Shown: positions 35,901 through 48,375, counted from the first letter of the stretch. The stretch is 64,000 nt of DNA from Inia geoffrensis (GCA_036417435.1 JAZAQT010000653.1:124001-188000), one strand, 5' to 3'. The notes: generated by a model not told the origin, from the letters alone. Numbers and translations: made by a program.

Positions 35901-36615
35901 AATGGGGAGATATTAGGGCACAGTTTAGCGTACCACAATGCTTAAGGTTTAGCGTACGTGTGAGGTCACTAGTTAGTGTTAGTGTACTGCTTACGATTAG
36001 GGCACGGGTGAGGGTAAGGCCTCGGAAGAGGGTCACGTTAAGGGTTAGGGTTAGGGTTAGGGTTAGGGAATGGGGATTGACTAGGGTACAGGTTAGGGTA
36101 CGGCAATGGCTTAGGGTTAGCGTACGTTAGAGGGCCTGGGTTAGTGTTGATGTACTGGTTAAAATTAAGACATGGGTGAGGGTAAAGATTCGGGTGAGTG
36201 TCATGGTTAGGTTTTAGGTTAGGGTTAGGGTTAGGGAATGGAGAGGGATTAGGGTACAGGTCAGGGTACCGCTGCGGTTTAGTGTTAGCGTACGTGTGAA
36301 GGCACGAGTTAGTCTTGGTTTCCTGGTTAAGATTAGGGCACGGGTGAGGGTAAGGCTTCGGGAGAGGGTCAGGGTTAGGATTCGGGTTAGGGTTAGGGTT
36401 AGGGAATGGAGAGGGATTAGGGTACAGGTTAGGGTACGACAATGCTTAAGGGTTAGCGTAAGTGTGAGGGCACGAGTTATTGTTGGTGTACTGGTTAAGA
36501 CAAGGGCACCGATGAGGGTAAGGCCTCGGAAAAGGGCCACGCTCAGGGTTTCGCTTAGGGTTAGGGTTAGGGAATGGGGTTAGGGTTAGGGTTAGGGTTA
36601 GGGTTAGGGTTAGGG
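35901..36615 (+). repeat. HOR unit 29: A-B-C-D plus 43-bp E remnant (715 bp)
   Basis: Monomers start at 35901 A, 36069 B, 36237 C and 36405 D, with a remnant at 36573. It is the second copy of unit 27, 2,059 bases downstream. One visible difference in D is GTGTACTGG here against GTGTCCTGG in unit 27. Confidence 0.94.
36573..36615 (+). repeat. Six perfect TTAGGG hexamers after AATGGGG (copy 2)
   Basis: This is the same 43-base segment as at 34514-34556, with six perfect TTAGGG at 36580-36615. Equal hexamer number in both copies indicates that the 2,059-base duplication happened after the tract formed. Confidence 0.95.
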
Positions 36616-37623
36616 AATGGGGAGATATTAGGGCACAGTTTAGGGTACCACAACGCTTAAGGTTTAGCATACGTGTGAGGTCACTAGTTAGTGTTAGTGT
36701 ACTGCTTACGATTAGGGCACGGGTGATGGTAAGGCCTCGGAAGAGGGTCACGTTAAGGGTTAGTGTTAGGGTTAGGGTTAGGGAATGGAGATTGACTAGG
36801 GTACAGGTTAGGGTACGGCAATGGCTTCAGGTTAGCGAACATTAGAGGGCATGGGTTAGTGTTGATGTACTGGTTAAAATTAGGACACGGGTGAGGGTAA
36901 AGATTCGGGAGAGTGTCATGGTTAGGTTTCAGGTTAGGGTTAGGGTTAGGGAATGGAGAGGGATTAGGGTACAGGTTAGGGTACCGCTGCGCTTTAGTGT
37001 TAGTGTACGTGTGACGGCACGAGTTAGTCTTGGTGTCCTGGTTAAGATTAGGGCACGGGTGAGGGTAAGGCTTCGTGTGAGGGTCAGGGTTAGGATTCGG
37101 GTTAGGGTTAGGGTTAGGGAATGGAGAGGGATTAGGGTACAGGTTAGGGTACGACAATGCTTAAGGGTTAGCGTAAGTGTGAGGGCATGAGTTAGTGTTG
37201 GTGTACTGGTTAAGACAAGGACACCGATGAGGGTAAGGCCTCGGAAAAGGGTCACGTTCAGGGTTTCGCTTAGGGTTAGGGTTAGGGAATGGGGAGGGAT
37301 TAGGGTACAGGATAGGGTACCATAATGCTTAAGGGTTAGCGTACGTTTGAGGGCATGAGTTAGTGTTTGTGTACTGGTTAAGATTAGGGCATTGGTTAGG
37401 GTAGGGCATCGGAAATGGGTCAGGTTTAGGGATGGGTTTAGGGTTAGGGTTAAGGAATGGGGAGGGATTAGGGTACAATTTAGGGTACGACAACGCCTAA
37501 GGTTTAGCGTACGTGAGAGGGCCCGAGTTAGTGTTGGTGTCCTGGTTACGATTAGGGCATGGGTGAGGGTAAGGCTTCGGGTGAGGGTCAGGGTTAGGAT
37601 TCGTGTTAGGGTTAGGGTTAGGG
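36616..37623 (+). repeat. HOR unit 30: A-B-C-D-E-F (6-mer, lacks G and H)
   Basis: Monomers start at 36616 A, 36784 B, 36952 C, 37120 D, 37288 E and 37456 F. A to most of E duplicate unit 28. F is a different type (GCCTAAGG, GAGAGGGCCCGAG) and ends in TTAGGG directly before A. Confidence 0.93.
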
Positions 37624-38295
37624 AATGGGGAGATATTAGGGCACAGTTTAGGGTACCACAACGCTGAAGGTTTAGCGAACGTGTGAGGTCACTAGTTAGT
37701 GTTAGTGTACTGCTTACGATTAGGGCACGGGTGAGGGTAAGGCCTCGGAAGAGGGTCACGTTAAGGGTTAGGGTTAGGGTTAGGGTTAGGGAATGGGGAT
37801 TGATTAGGCTACAGGTTAGGTTATGGCAATGGCTTCAGGTTAGCGAACATTAGAGGGCATGGGTTAGTGTTGATGTACTGGTTAAAATTAGGACACGGGT
37901 GAGGGTAAAGTTTCGGGTGAGTGTCATGGTTAGGTTTCAGGTTAGGGTTAGGGTCAGGGAATGGAGAGGGATTAGGGTACAGGTTAGGGTACCGCTGCGG
38001 TTTAGTGTTAGCGTACGTGTGAGGGCACGAGTTAGTCTTGGTGTCCTGGTTAAGATTTGGGCACGGGTGAGGGTAAGGCTCCGGGTGAGGGTCAGGGTTA
38101 GGATTCGGGTTAGGGTTAGGGTTAGGGAATGGAGAGGGATTAGGGTACAGTTTAGGATACGACAACGATTAAGGGTTAGCGTACGTGTAAGGGCACGAGT
38201 TAGTGTTGGTGTCCTGGTTAAGATTAGGGCACGGGTGAGGGTAAGGTTTCGGGTGAGGGTCAGGGATAGAATTCGGGTTAGGGTTAGGGTTAGGG
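37624..38295 (+). repeat. HOR unit 31: A-B-C-D/H (4-mer, 672 bp)
   Basis: Monomers start at 37624 A, 37792 B, 37960 C and 38128 D/H. The fourth monomer opens AATGGAGAGGG like D but is H from CAGTTTAGG on (CAACGATTAAGGG, GAATTC). It is the shortest HOR unit in the window apart from the 43-base-remnant forms, whose four monomers are whole. Confidence 0.9.
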
Positions 38296-39639
38296 AATGG
38301 GGAGATATTAGGGCACAGTTTAGGGTACCACAACGCTTAAGGTTTAGCGTACGTGTGAGGTCACTAGTTAGTGTTAGTGTACTGCTTACGATTAGGGCAC
38401 GGGTGAGGGTAAGGCCTCGGAAGAGGGTCACGTTAAGGGTTAGTGTTAGGGTTAGGGTTAGGGAATGGAGATTGACTAGGGTACAGGTTAGGGTACGGCA
38501 ATGGCTTAGGGTTAGCGTACATTAGAGGGCATGGGTTAGTGTTGATGTACTGGTTAAAATTAGGACACGGGTGAGGGTAAAGATTCGGGAGAGTGTCATG
38601 GTTAGGTTTCAGGTTAGGGTTAGGGTTAGGGAATGGAGAGGGATTAGGGTACAGGTTAGGGTACCGCTGCGCTTTAGTGTTAGCGTACATGTGACGGCAC
38701 GAGTTAGTCTTGGTGTCCTGGTTAAGATTAGGGCACGGGTGAGGGTAAGGCTTCGTGTGAGGGTCAGGGTTAGGATTCGGGTTAGGGTTAGGGTTAGGGA
38801 ATGGAGAGGGATTAGGGTACAGGTTAGGGTACGACAATGCTTAAGGGTTAGCGTAAGTGTGAGGGCACGAGTTAGTGTTGGTGTACTGGTTAAGACAAGG
38901 GCAACGATGAGGGTAAGGCCTCAGAAAAGGGTCACGTTTAGGGTTTCGCTTAGGGTTAGGGTTAGGGAATGGGGAGGGATTAGGGTACAGGATAGGGTAC
39001 GACAATGCTTAAGGGTTAGCGTACGTTTGAGGGCATCTGTTAGTGTTTGTGTACTGGTTAAGATCAGGGCATTGGTTAGGGTAGGGCATCGGAAGAGGGT
39101 CAGGTTTAGAGATGGGGTTAGGGTTAGGGTTAAGGAATGGGGAGGGATTAGGGTACAATTTAGGGTATGACAACGCTTAATGTTTAGCGTACGTGTGAGG
39201 GCACGAGTTAGTGTTGGTGTCCTGGTTAAGATTTGGGCACGGGTGAGGGTAAGGCTTCGGGTGAGGTTCAGGGTTAGGATTCGTGTTAGGGTTAGGGTTA
39301 AGGAATGCAGAGGGATTAGGGTACAGCTTAGGGTACGGCAGTGCTTAAGAGTTAGTGTTCGTGTGAGGGCAAGGGTTAGTGTTAGTGTCCTGGTTAAGAT
39401 TAGGGCACGGGTGAGGGAAAGGCTTCCAGTGAGGGTCAGGGTTAGGATTCGGGTTAGGGTTAGGGTTAGGGAATGGGGAGGGATTAGGGTACAGTTTAGG
39501 GTACGACAACGATTAAGGGTTAGCGTACGTGTGAGGGCACGAGTTAGTGTTGGTGTCCTGGTTAAGATTAGGGCACGGGTGAGGGTAAGGCCTCGGAAGA
39601 GGGTCACGTTAAGGGTTAGGTTTAGGGTTAGGGTTAGGG
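38296..39639 (+). repeat. HOR unit 32: A-B-C-D-E-F-G-H/A (8 monomers, fused end)
   Basis: Monomers start at 38296 A, 38464 B, 38632 C, 38800 D, 38968 E, 39136 F, 39304 G and 39472 H/A. The last monomer is H at its start (CAACGATTAAGGG) and A at its end (CCTCGGAAGAGGGTCACG). It is followed by B, so it replaces both the H of this unit and the A of the next. Confidence 0.93.
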
Positions 39640-40815
39640 AATGGGGATTGACTAGGGTACAGGTTAGGGTACGGCAATGGCTTAGTTTTAGCGTACGTTA
39701 GAGGGCCTGGGTTAGTGTTGATGTACTGGTTAAAATTAGGACACGGGTGAGGGTAAAGTTTCGGGTGAGTGTCATGTTTAGGTTTCAGGTTAGGGTTAGG
39801 GTTAGGGAATGGAGAGGGGTTAGGGTACATGTTAGGGTACCGCTGCGGTTTAGTGTTAGCGTACGTGTGAGGGCACAAGTTAGTCTTGGTGTCCTGGTTA
39901 AGTTTAGGGCACGGGTGAGGGTAAGGCTTCGGGTCAGGGTCAGGGTTAGGATTCGGGTTAGGGTTAGGGTTAGGCAATGGACAGGGATTAGGGTACAGGT
40001 TAGGGTACGACAATGCTTAAGGGTTAGCGTACGTGTGAGGGCACGAGTTAGTGTTGGTGTCCTGGTTAAGACAAGGGCACCGATGAGGGTAAGGCCTCGG
40101 AAAAGGGTCACGTTCAGGGTTTCGCTTAGGGTTAGGGTTAGGGAATGGGGAGGGATTAGGGTACAGGATAGGGTACGACAATGCTTAAGTGTTAGCATAG
40201 GTTTGAGGGCATGAGTTAGTGTTTGTGTACTGGTTAAGATTAGGGGATTGGTTAGAGTAGGGCATTGGAAGTGGGTCAGGTTTAGGGATGGGGTTAGGGT
40301 TAGGGTTAAGGAATGGGGAGGGATTAGGGTAAAATTTAGGGTATGACAAAGCTTAAGGTTTAGCGTACGTGTGAGGGCACGAATTAGTGTTGGTGTCCTG
40401 GTGAAGATTAGGGCACGTTTGAGGGTAAGGCTTCGGGTGAGGGTCAGGGTTAGGATTCGTGTTAGGGTTAGGGTTAAGGAATGCAGAGGGATTAGGGTAC
40501 AGCTTAGGGTACGACAGTGCTTAACGGTTAGCGTTCGTGTGAGGGCAAGGGTTAGTGTTAGTGTCCTGGTTAAGATTAGGGCACGGGTGAGGGTAAGGCT
40601 TCAGGAGAGGGTCAGGGTTAGGATTCGGGTTAGGGTTAGGGTTAGGGAATGGGGAGGGATTAGGGTACAGTTTAGGGTACGACAACGATTAAGGGTTAGC
40701 GTACGTGTGTGGGTACGAGTTAGTGTTGGTGTCCTGGTTAAGATTAGGGCACGGTTGAGGGTAAGGTTTCGGGTGAGGGTCAGGGATAGAATTCGGGTTA
40801 GGGTTATGGTTAGGG
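39640..40815 (+). repeat. HOR unit 33: B-C-D-E-F-G-H (7-mer, A fused upstream)
   Basis: Monomers start at 39640 B, 39808 C, 39976 D, 40144 E, 40312 F, 40480 G and 40648 H. D has GGCAATGGACAGGG, the mark of units 8 and 13. The H/A monomer upstream supplies the missing A. Confidence 0.93.
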
Positions 40816-41823
40816 AATGGGGAGATATTAGGGCACAGTTTAGGGTACCACAACGCTTAAGGTTTAGCGTACGTGTGAGGTCACTAGTTAGTGTTAGTGT
40901 ACTGCTTACGATTAGGGCACGGGTGAGGGTAAGGCCTCGGAAGAGGGTCACGTTAAGGGTTAGGGTTAGGGTTAGGTTTAGGGAATGGGGATTGATTAGG
41001 GTACAGGTTAGGGTACAGCAATGGCTTAGGGTTAGCGTACGTTAGAGGGCATGGGTTAGTGTTGATGTACTGGTTAAAATTAGAACACGGGTGAGGGTAA
41101 AATTTCGGGTGAGTGTCATGGTTAGGTTTCAGGTTAGGGTGAGGGTTAGAGAATGGAGAGGGATTAGGGTACAGGTTAGGGTACGACAATGCTTAAGGTT
41201 TAGCGTAAGTGTGAGGACACGTTTTAGTGTTGGTGTACTGGTTAAGACAAGGGCACCGATGAGGGTACGGCCTCGGAAAAGGGTCACATTCAGGGTTTCG
41301 CTTATGGTTAGGGTTAGGGAATGGGGAGGGATTAGGGTACAGGATAGGGTACGTCAATGCTTAAGGGTTAGCGTACGTTTGAGGGCATGAGTTAGTGTTT
41401 CTGTACTGGTTATGATTAGGGCATTGGTTAGGGTAGGGCATCGGAAGTGGGTCAGGTTTAGGGATGGGGTTAGGGTTAAGGTTAAGGAATGGGGAAGGAT
41501 TAGGGTACAATTTAGGGTACGACAACGCTTAAGGTTTAGCGTACGTGTGAGGGCACGAGTTAGTGTTGGTGTCCTGGTTAAGATTAGGGCACGGGTGAGG
41601 GTAAGGCTTCGGGTGAGGGTCAGGGTTAGGATTCGTGTTAGGGTTAGGGTTAACGAATGCAGAGGGATTAGGGTACAGCTTAGGGTATGACAGTGCTTAA
41701 GGGTTAGCGTTCGTGTGAGGGCAAGGGTTAGTGTTAGTGTCCTGGTTAAGATTAGGGCACGGGTGAGGGTAAGGCTTCAGGTGAGGGTCAGGGTTAGGAT
41801 TCGGGTTAGGGTTAGGGTTAGGG
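40816..41823 (+). repeat. HOR unit 34: A-B-D-E-F-G (6-mer)
   Basis: Monomers start at 40816 A, 40984 B, 41152 D, 41320 E, 41488 F and 41656 G. It has the same composition as unit 14, 24 kb upstream. The B end is GGTGAGGGTTAGAGAATGG and G begins AACGAATGCAGAGGG as in that unit. Confidence 0.93.
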
Positions 41824-42663
41824 AATGGGGAGATATTAGGGCACAGTTTAGGGTACCACAACGCTTAAGGTTTAGCGTACGTGTGAGGTCACTAGTTAGT
41901 GTTAGTGTACTGCTTACGATTAGGGCACGGGTGAGTGTAAGGCCTCGGAAGAGGGTCACGTTAAGGGTTAGGGTTAGGGTTAGTGTCAGGGAATGGGGAT
42001 TGATTAGGGTACAGGTTAGGGTACGGCAATGGCTTAGGGTTAGCATACGTTAGAGGGCATGGGTTAGTGTTGATGTACTGGTTAAAATTAGGACACGGGT
42101 GAGGGTAAAGTTTCGGGTGAGTGTCATGGTTAGGTTTCAGGTTAGGGTTAGGGTTAGGGAATGGAGAAGGATTAGGGTACAGGTTAGGGTACCGCTGCGG
42201 TTTGGTGTTAGCGTACGTGTGAGGGCACGAGTTATTCTTGGTGTCCTTCTTAAGATTAGGGCACGGGTGAGGGTAAGGATTCGGGTGAGGTTCAGGGTTA
42301 GGATTCGTGTTAGGGTTAGGGTTAAGGAATGCAGAGGGATTAGGGTACAGCTTAGGGTACGGCAGTGCTTAAGAGTTAGTGTTCGTGTGAGGGCAAGGGT
42401 TAGTGTTAGTGTCCTGGTTAAGATTAGGGCACGGGTGAGGGTAAGGCTTCCGGTGAGGGTCAGGGTTAGGATTCGGGTTAGGGTTAGGGTTAGGGAATGG
42501 GGAGGGATTAGGGTACAGTTTAGGGTACGACAACGATTAAGGGTTAGCGTACGTGTGAGGGCACGAGTTAGTGTTGGTGTCCTGGTTAAGATTAGGGCAC
42601 GGGTGAGGGTAAGGCCTCGGAAGAGGGTCACGTTAAGGGTTAGGGTTAGGGTTAGGGTTAGGG
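41824..42663 (+). repeat. HOR unit 35: A-B-C/F-G-H/A (5-mer)
   Basis: Monomers start at 41824 A, 41992 B, 42160 C/F, 42328 G and 42496 H/A. The monomer at 42160 begins as C (dyad, GTTATTCTTGG, TCCTTCTTAAG) and ends as F (GATTCGTGTTAGGG, TTAAGG). Against units 38-39 this equals an exact nine-monomer deletion. Confidence 0.92.
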
Positions 42664-43839
42664 AATGGGGATTGACTAGGGTACAGGTTAGGGTACGGCA
42701 ATGGCTTAGTTTTAGCGTACGTTAGAGGGCCTGGGTTAGTGTTGATGTACTGGTTAAAATTAGGACACGGGTGAGGGTAAAGTTTCGGGTGAGTGTCATG
42801 GTTAGGTTTCAGGTTAGGGTTAGGGTTAGGGAATGGAGAGGGGTTAGGGTACATGTTAGGGTACCGCTGCGGTTTAGTATTAGCGTACGTGTGAGGGCAC
42901 AAGTTAGTCTTGGTGTCCTGGTTAAGTTTAGGGCACGGGTGAGGGTAAGGCTTCGGGTCAGGGTCAGGGTTAGGATTCGGGTTAGGGTTAGGGTTAGGCA
43001 ATGGACAGGGATTAGGGTACAGGTTAGGGTACGACAATGCTTAAGGGTTAGCGTACGTGTGAGGGCACGAGTTAGTGTTGGTGTCCTGGTTAAGACAAGG
43101 GCATCGATGAGGGTAAGGCCTCGGAAAAGGGTCACGTTCAGGGTTTCGCTTAGGGTTAGGGTTAGGGAATGGGGAGGGATTAGGGTACAGGATAGGGTAC
43201 GACAATGCTTAAGTGTTAGCATAGGTTTGAGGGCATGAGTTAGTGTTTGTGTACTGGTTAAGATTAGGGGATTGGTTAGAGTAGGGCATTGGAAGTGGGT
43301 CAGGTTTAGGGATGGGGTTAGGGTTAGGGTTAAGGAATGGGGAGGGATTAGGGTAAAATTTAGGGTATGACAAAGCTTAAGGTTTAGCGTACGTGTGAGG
43401 GCACGAATTAGTGTTGGTGTCCTGGTGAAGATTAGGGCACGGGTGAGGGTAAGGCTTCCGGTGAGGGTCAGGGTTAGGATTCGTGTTAGGGTTAGGGTTA
43501 AGGAATGCAGAGGGATTAGGGTACAGCTTAGGGTACGACAGTGCTTAAGGGTTAGCGTTCGTGTGAGGGCAAGGGTTAGTGTTAGTGTCCTGGTTAAGAT
43601 TAGGGCACGGGTGAGGGTAAGGCTTCAGGAGAGGGTCAGGGTTAGGATTCGGGTTAGGGTTAGGGTTAGGGAATGGGGAGGGATTAGGGTACAGTTTAGG
43701 GTACGACAACGATTAAGGGTTAGCGTACGTGTGAGGGTACGAGTTAGTGTTGGTGTCCTGGTTAAGATTAGGGCACGGTTGAGGGTAAGGTTTCGGGTGA
43801 GGGTCAGGGATAGAATTCGGGTTAGGGTTATGGTTAGGG
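42664..43839 (+). repeat. HOR unit 36: B-C-D-E-F-G-H (7-mer, A fused upstream)
   Basis: Monomers start at 42664 B, 42832 C, 43000 D, 43168 E, 43336 F, 43504 G and 43672 H. It is 3,024 bases after unit 33 and closely matches it, including GGCAATGGACAGGG in D and the H/A monomer before it. Confidence 0.93.
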
Positions 43840-44847
43840 AATGGGGAGATATTAGGGCACAGTTTAGGGTACCACAACGCTTAAGGTTTAGCGTACGTGT
43901 GAGGTCACTAGTTAGTGTTAGTGTACTGCTTACGATTAGGGCACGGGTGAGGGTAAGGCCTCGGAAGAGGGTCACGTTAAGGGTTAGGGTTAGGGTTAGG
44001 GTTAGGGAATGGGGATTGATTAGGGTAGAGGTTAGGGTACGGCAATGGCTTAGGGTTAGCGTACGTTAGAGGGCATGGGTTAGTGTTGATGTACTGGTTA
44101 AAATTAGAACACGGGTGAGGGTAAAATTTCGGGTGAGTGTCATGGTTAGGTTTCAGGTTAGGGTGAGGGTTAGAGAATGGAGAGGGATTAGGGTACAGGT
44201 TAGGGTACGACAATGCTTAAGGTTTAGCGTAAGTGTGAGGACACGTTTTAGTGTTGGTGTACTGGTTAAGACAAGGGCACCGATGAGGGTACGGCCTCGG
44301 AAAAGGGTCACATTCAGGGTTTCGCTTATGGTTAGGGTTAGGGAATGGGGAGGGATTAGGGTACAGGATAGGGTACATCAATGCTTAAGGGTTAGCGTAC
44401 GTTTGAGGGCATGAGTTAGTGTTTGTGTACTGGTTATGATTAGGGCATTGGTTAGGGTAGGGCATCGGAAGTGGGTCAGGTTTAGGGATGGGGTTAGGGT
44501 TAAGGTTAAGGAATGGGGAAGGATTAGGGTACAATTTAGGGTACGACAACGCTTAAGGTTTAGCGTACGTGTGAGGGCACGAGTTAGTGTTGGTGTCCTG
44601 GTTAAGATTAGGGCACGGGTGAGGGTAAGGCTTCGGGTGAGGGTCAGGGTTAGGATTCGTGTTAGGGTTAGGGTTAACGAATGCAGAGGGATTAGGGTAC
44701 AGCTTAGGGTATGACAGTGCTTAAGGGTTAGCGTTCGTGTGAGGGCAAGGGTTAGTGTTAGTGTCCTGGTTAAGATTAGGGCACGGGTGAGGGTAAGGCT
44801 TCAGGTGAGGGTCAGGGCTAGGATTCGGGTTAGGGTTAGGGTTAGGG
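43840..44847 (+). repeat. HOR unit 37: A-B-D-E-F-G (6-mer)
   Basis: Monomers start at 43840 A, 44008 B, 44176 D, 44344 E, 44512 F and 44680 G. It is a duplicate of unit 34. F has GGTTAAGGTTAAGG and GGGAAGGATTAGGG, shared with units 34 and 41. Confidence 0.93.
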
Positions 44848-45855
44848 AATGGGGAGATATTAGGGCACAGTTTAGGGTACCACAATGCTTAAGGTTTAGC
44901 GTACGTGTGAGGTCACTAGTTAGTGTTAGTGTACTGCTTACGATTAGGGCACGGGTGAGTGTAAGGCCTCGGAAGAGGGTCACGTTAAGGGTTAGGGTTA
45001 GGGTTAGGGTCAGGGAATGGGGATTGATTAGGGTACAGGTTAGGGTACGGCAATGGCTTAGGGTTAGCATACGTTAGAGGGCATGGGTTAGTGTTGATGT
45101 ACTGGTTAAAATTAGGACACGGGTGAGGGTAAAGTTTCGGGTGAGTGTCATGGTTAGGTTTCAGGTTAGGGTTAGGGTTAGGGAATGGAGAAGGATTAGG
45201 GTACAGGTTAGGGTACCGCTGCGGTTTGGTGTTAGCGTACGTGTGAGGGCACGAGTTATTCTTGGTGTCCTTCTTAAGATTAGGGCACGGGTGAGGGTAA
45301 GGCTTCGGGTGAGGGTCAGGGTTAGGATTCCGGTTAGGGTTAGGGTTAGGGAATGGACAGGGATTAGGGTACAGGTTAGGGTACGACAATGCTTAAGGGT
45401 TAGCGTAAGTGTGAGGGCACGAGTTAGTGTTGGTGTACTGGTTAAGACAAGGACACCAATGAGGGTAAGGCCTCGGAAAAGGGTCACGTTCAGGGTTTCG
45501 CTTAGGGTTAGGGTTACGGAATGGGGAGGGATTAGGGTACAGGATAGGGTACCACAATGCTTAAGGGTTAGCGTATGTTTGAGGGCATGAGTTAGTGTTT
45601 GTGTACTGGTTAAGATTAGGGCATTGGTTAGGGTAGGGCATCGGAAGTGGGTCAGGTTTAGGGATGGGGTTAGGGTTAGGGTTAAGGAATGGGGAGGGAT
45701 TAGGGTACAATTTAGGGTACCACAACGCCTAAGGTTTAGCGTACGTGAGAGGGCACGAGTCAGTGTTGGTGTCCTGGTTACGATTAGGGTATGGGTGAGG
45801 GTAAGGCTTCGGGTGAGGGTCAGGGTTAGGATTCGTGTTAGGGTTAGGGTTAGGG
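44848..45855 (+). repeat. HOR unit 38: A-B-C-D-E-F (6-mer, lacks G and H)
   Basis: Monomers start at 44848 A, 45016 B, 45184 C, 45352 D, 45520 E and 45688 F. C shares GTTATTCTTGG and TCCTTCTTAAG with the C/F hybrid at 42160 but continues as full C. F ends TTAGGG and abuts A. Confidence 0.93.
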
Positions 45856-47199
45856 AATGGGGAGATATTAGGGCACAGTTTAGGGTACCACAACGCTGAA
45901 GGTTTAGCATACGTGTGAGGTCACTAGTTAGTGTTAGTGTACTGCTTACGATTAGGGCACGGGTGAGGGTAAGGCCTCGGAAGAGGGTCACGTTAAGGGT
46001 TAGGGTTAGGGTTAGGGTTAGGGAATGGGGATTGATTAGGCTACAGGTTAGGTTATGGCAATGGCTTAGGGTTAGCGTACGTTAGAGGGCATGGTTTAGT
46101 GTTGATGTACTGGTTAAAATTAGGACACGGGTGAGGGTAAAGTTTCGGGTGAGTGTCATGGTTAGGTTTCAGGTTAGGGTTAGGGTTAGGGAATGGAGAG
46201 GGATTAGGGTACAGGTTAGGGTACCGCTGCGGTTTAGTGTTAGCGTACGTGTGAGGGCACGAGTTAGTCTTGGTGTCCTGGTTAAGATTTGGGCACGGGT
46301 GAGGGTAAGGCTCCGGGTGAGGGTCAGGGTTAGGATTCGGGTTAGGGTTAGGGTTAGGGAATAGAGAGGGATTAGGGTACAGGTTAGGGTACGACAATGC
46401 TTAAGGGTTAGCGTAAGTGTGAGGGCACGAGTTATTGTTGGTGTACTGGTTAAGACAAGGGCACCGATGAGGGTAAGGCCTTGGAAAAGGGTCACGCTCA
46501 GGGTTTCGCTTAGGGTTAGGGTTAGGGAATGGGGAGGGATTAGGGTACAGGATAGACTACGACAATGCTTAAGGGAAAGCGTACGTTTGAGGGCATGAGT
46601 TAATGTTTGTGTACTGGTTAAGATCAGGGCATTGGTTAGGGTAGGGCATCGGAAGTGGGTCAGGTTTAGGGATGGGGTTAGGGTTAGGGTTAAGGAATGG
46701 GGAGGGATTAGGGTACAATTTAGGGTACGACAACGCTTAAGGTTTAGCGTACGTGTGAGGGCACGAGTTAGTGTTGGTGTCCTGGTTAATATTAGGGCAC
46801 GGGTGAGGGTAAGGCTTCGGGTGAGGTTCAGGGTTAGGATTCGTGTTAGGGTTAGGGTTAAGGAATGCAGAGGGATTAGGGTACAGCTTAGGGTACGGCA
46901 GTGCTTAAGAGTTAGTGTTCGTGTGAGGGCAAGGGTTAGTGTTAGTGTCCTGGTTAAGATTAGGGCACGGGTGAGGGTAAGGCTTCCGGTGAGGGTCAGG
47001 GTTAGGATTCGGGTTAGGGTTAGGGTTAGGGAATGGGGAGGGATTAGGGTACAGTTTAGGGTACGACAACGATTAAGGGTTAGCGTACGTGTGAGGGCAC
47101 GAGTTAGTGTTGGTGTCCTGGTTAAGATTAGGGCACGGGTGAGGGTAAGGCCTCGGAAGAGGGTCACGTTAAGGGTTAGGGTTAGGGTTAGGGTTAGGG
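45856..47199 (+). repeat. HOR unit 39: A-B-C-D-E-F-G-H/A (8 monomers, fused end)
   Basis: Monomers start at 45856 A, 46024 B, 46192 C, 46360 D, 46528 E, 46696 F, 46864 G and 47032 H/A. D opens AATAGAGAGGG and E has TTAAGGGAAAGCG, marks of the 16/18/20 family 20 kb upstream. The H/A monomer repeats those at 39472 and 42496. Confidence 0.93.
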
Positions 47200-48375
47200 A
47201 ATGGGGATTGACTAGGGTACAGGTTAGGGTACGGCAATGGCTTAGTTTTAGCGTACGTTAGAGGGCCTGGGTTAGTGTTGATGTACTGGTTAAAATTAGG
47301 ACACGGGTGAGGGTAAAGTTTCGGGTGAGTGTCATGGTTAGGTTTCAGGTTAGGGTTAGGGTTAGGGAATGGAGAGGGGTTAGGGTACATGTTAGGGTAC
47401 CGCTGCGGTTTAGTGTTAGCGTACGTGTGAGGGCACAAGTTAGTCTTGGTGTCCTGGTTAAGTTTAGGGCACGGGTGAGGGTAAGGCTTCGGGTCAGGGT
47501 CAGGGTTAGGATTCGGGTTAGGTTTAGGGTTAGGCAATGGACAGGGATTAGGGTACAGGTTAGGGTACGACAATGCTTAAGTGTTAGCGTACGTGTGAGG
47601 GCACGAGTTAGTGTTGGTGTCCTGGTTAAGACAAGGGCACCGATGAGGGTAAGGCCTCGGAAAAGGGTCACGTTCTGGGTTTCGCTTAGGGTTAGGGTGA
47701 GGGAATGGGGAGGGATTAGGGTACAGGATAGGGTACGACAATGCTTAAGTGTTAGCATAGGTTTGAGGGCATGAGTTAGTGTTTGTGTACTGGTTAAGAT
47801 TAGGGGATTGGTTAGAGTAGGGCATTGGAAGTGGGTCAGGTTTAGGGATGGGGTTAGGGTTAGGGTTAAGGAATGGGGAGGGATTAGGGTAAAATTTAGG
47901 GTATGACAAAGCTTAAGGTTTAGCGTACGTGTGAGGGCACGAATTAGTGTTGGTGTCCTGGTGAAGATTAGGGCACGGGTGAGGGTAAGGCTTCGGGTGA
48001 GGGTCAGGGTTAGGATTCGAGTTAGGGTTAGTGTTAAGGAATGCAGAGGGATTAGGGTACAGCTTAGGGTACGACAGTGCTTAAGGGTTAGCGTTCGTGT
48101 GAGGGCAAGGGTTAGTGTTAGTGTCCTGGTTAAGATTAGGGCACGGGTGAGGGTAAGGCTTCAGGAGAGGGTCAGGGTTAGGATTCGGGTTAGGGTTAGG
48201 GTTAGGGAATGGGGAGGGATTAGGGTACAGTTTAGGGTACGACAACGATTAAGGGTTAGCGTACGTGTGAGGGTACGAGTTAGTGTTGGTGTCCTGGTTA
48301 AGATTAGGGCACGGTTGAGGGTAAGGTTTCGGGTGAGGGTCAGGGATAGAATTCGGGTTAGGGTTATGGTTAGGG
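47200..48375 (+). repeat. HOR unit 40: B-C-D-E-F-G-H (7-mer, A fused upstream)
   Basis: Monomers start at 47200 B, 47368 C, 47536 D, 47704 E, 47872 F, 48040 G and 48208 H. It is the third copy of the unit 33/36 type, 4,536 bases after unit 36. D has GGTTTAGGGTTAGGCAATGG, so its terminal tract is partly degraded. Confidence 0.93.

Larger units (their letters stand above)
35351..37409 (+). repeat. 2,059-bp tandem duplication, right copy
   Basis: I see about three base differences from the left copy: GTGTACTGG against GTGTCCTGG in D, and GGGTTAGGG against GGGTATGGG (two bases) in C. The match ends before AAATGGGTCAGG near 37,414. Confidence 0.85.
39640..42663 (+). repeat. 18-monomer (3,024-bp) super-repeat, deleted form
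   Basis: Units 33-35. It matches 42664-47199 except that nine monomers between a C and an F are absent; the join is the C/F hybrid at 42160-42327. It is bounded on both sides by H/A fusion monomers (39472 and 42496). Confidence 0.85.
42664..47199 (+). repeat. 27-monomer (4,536-bp) super-repeat, long form
   Basis: Units 36-39, ending in the H/A fusion at 47032. A third, partial copy (units 40-41) starts at 47200 and diverges in unit 42. All three copies begin with B after an H/A monomer. Confidence 0.85.
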
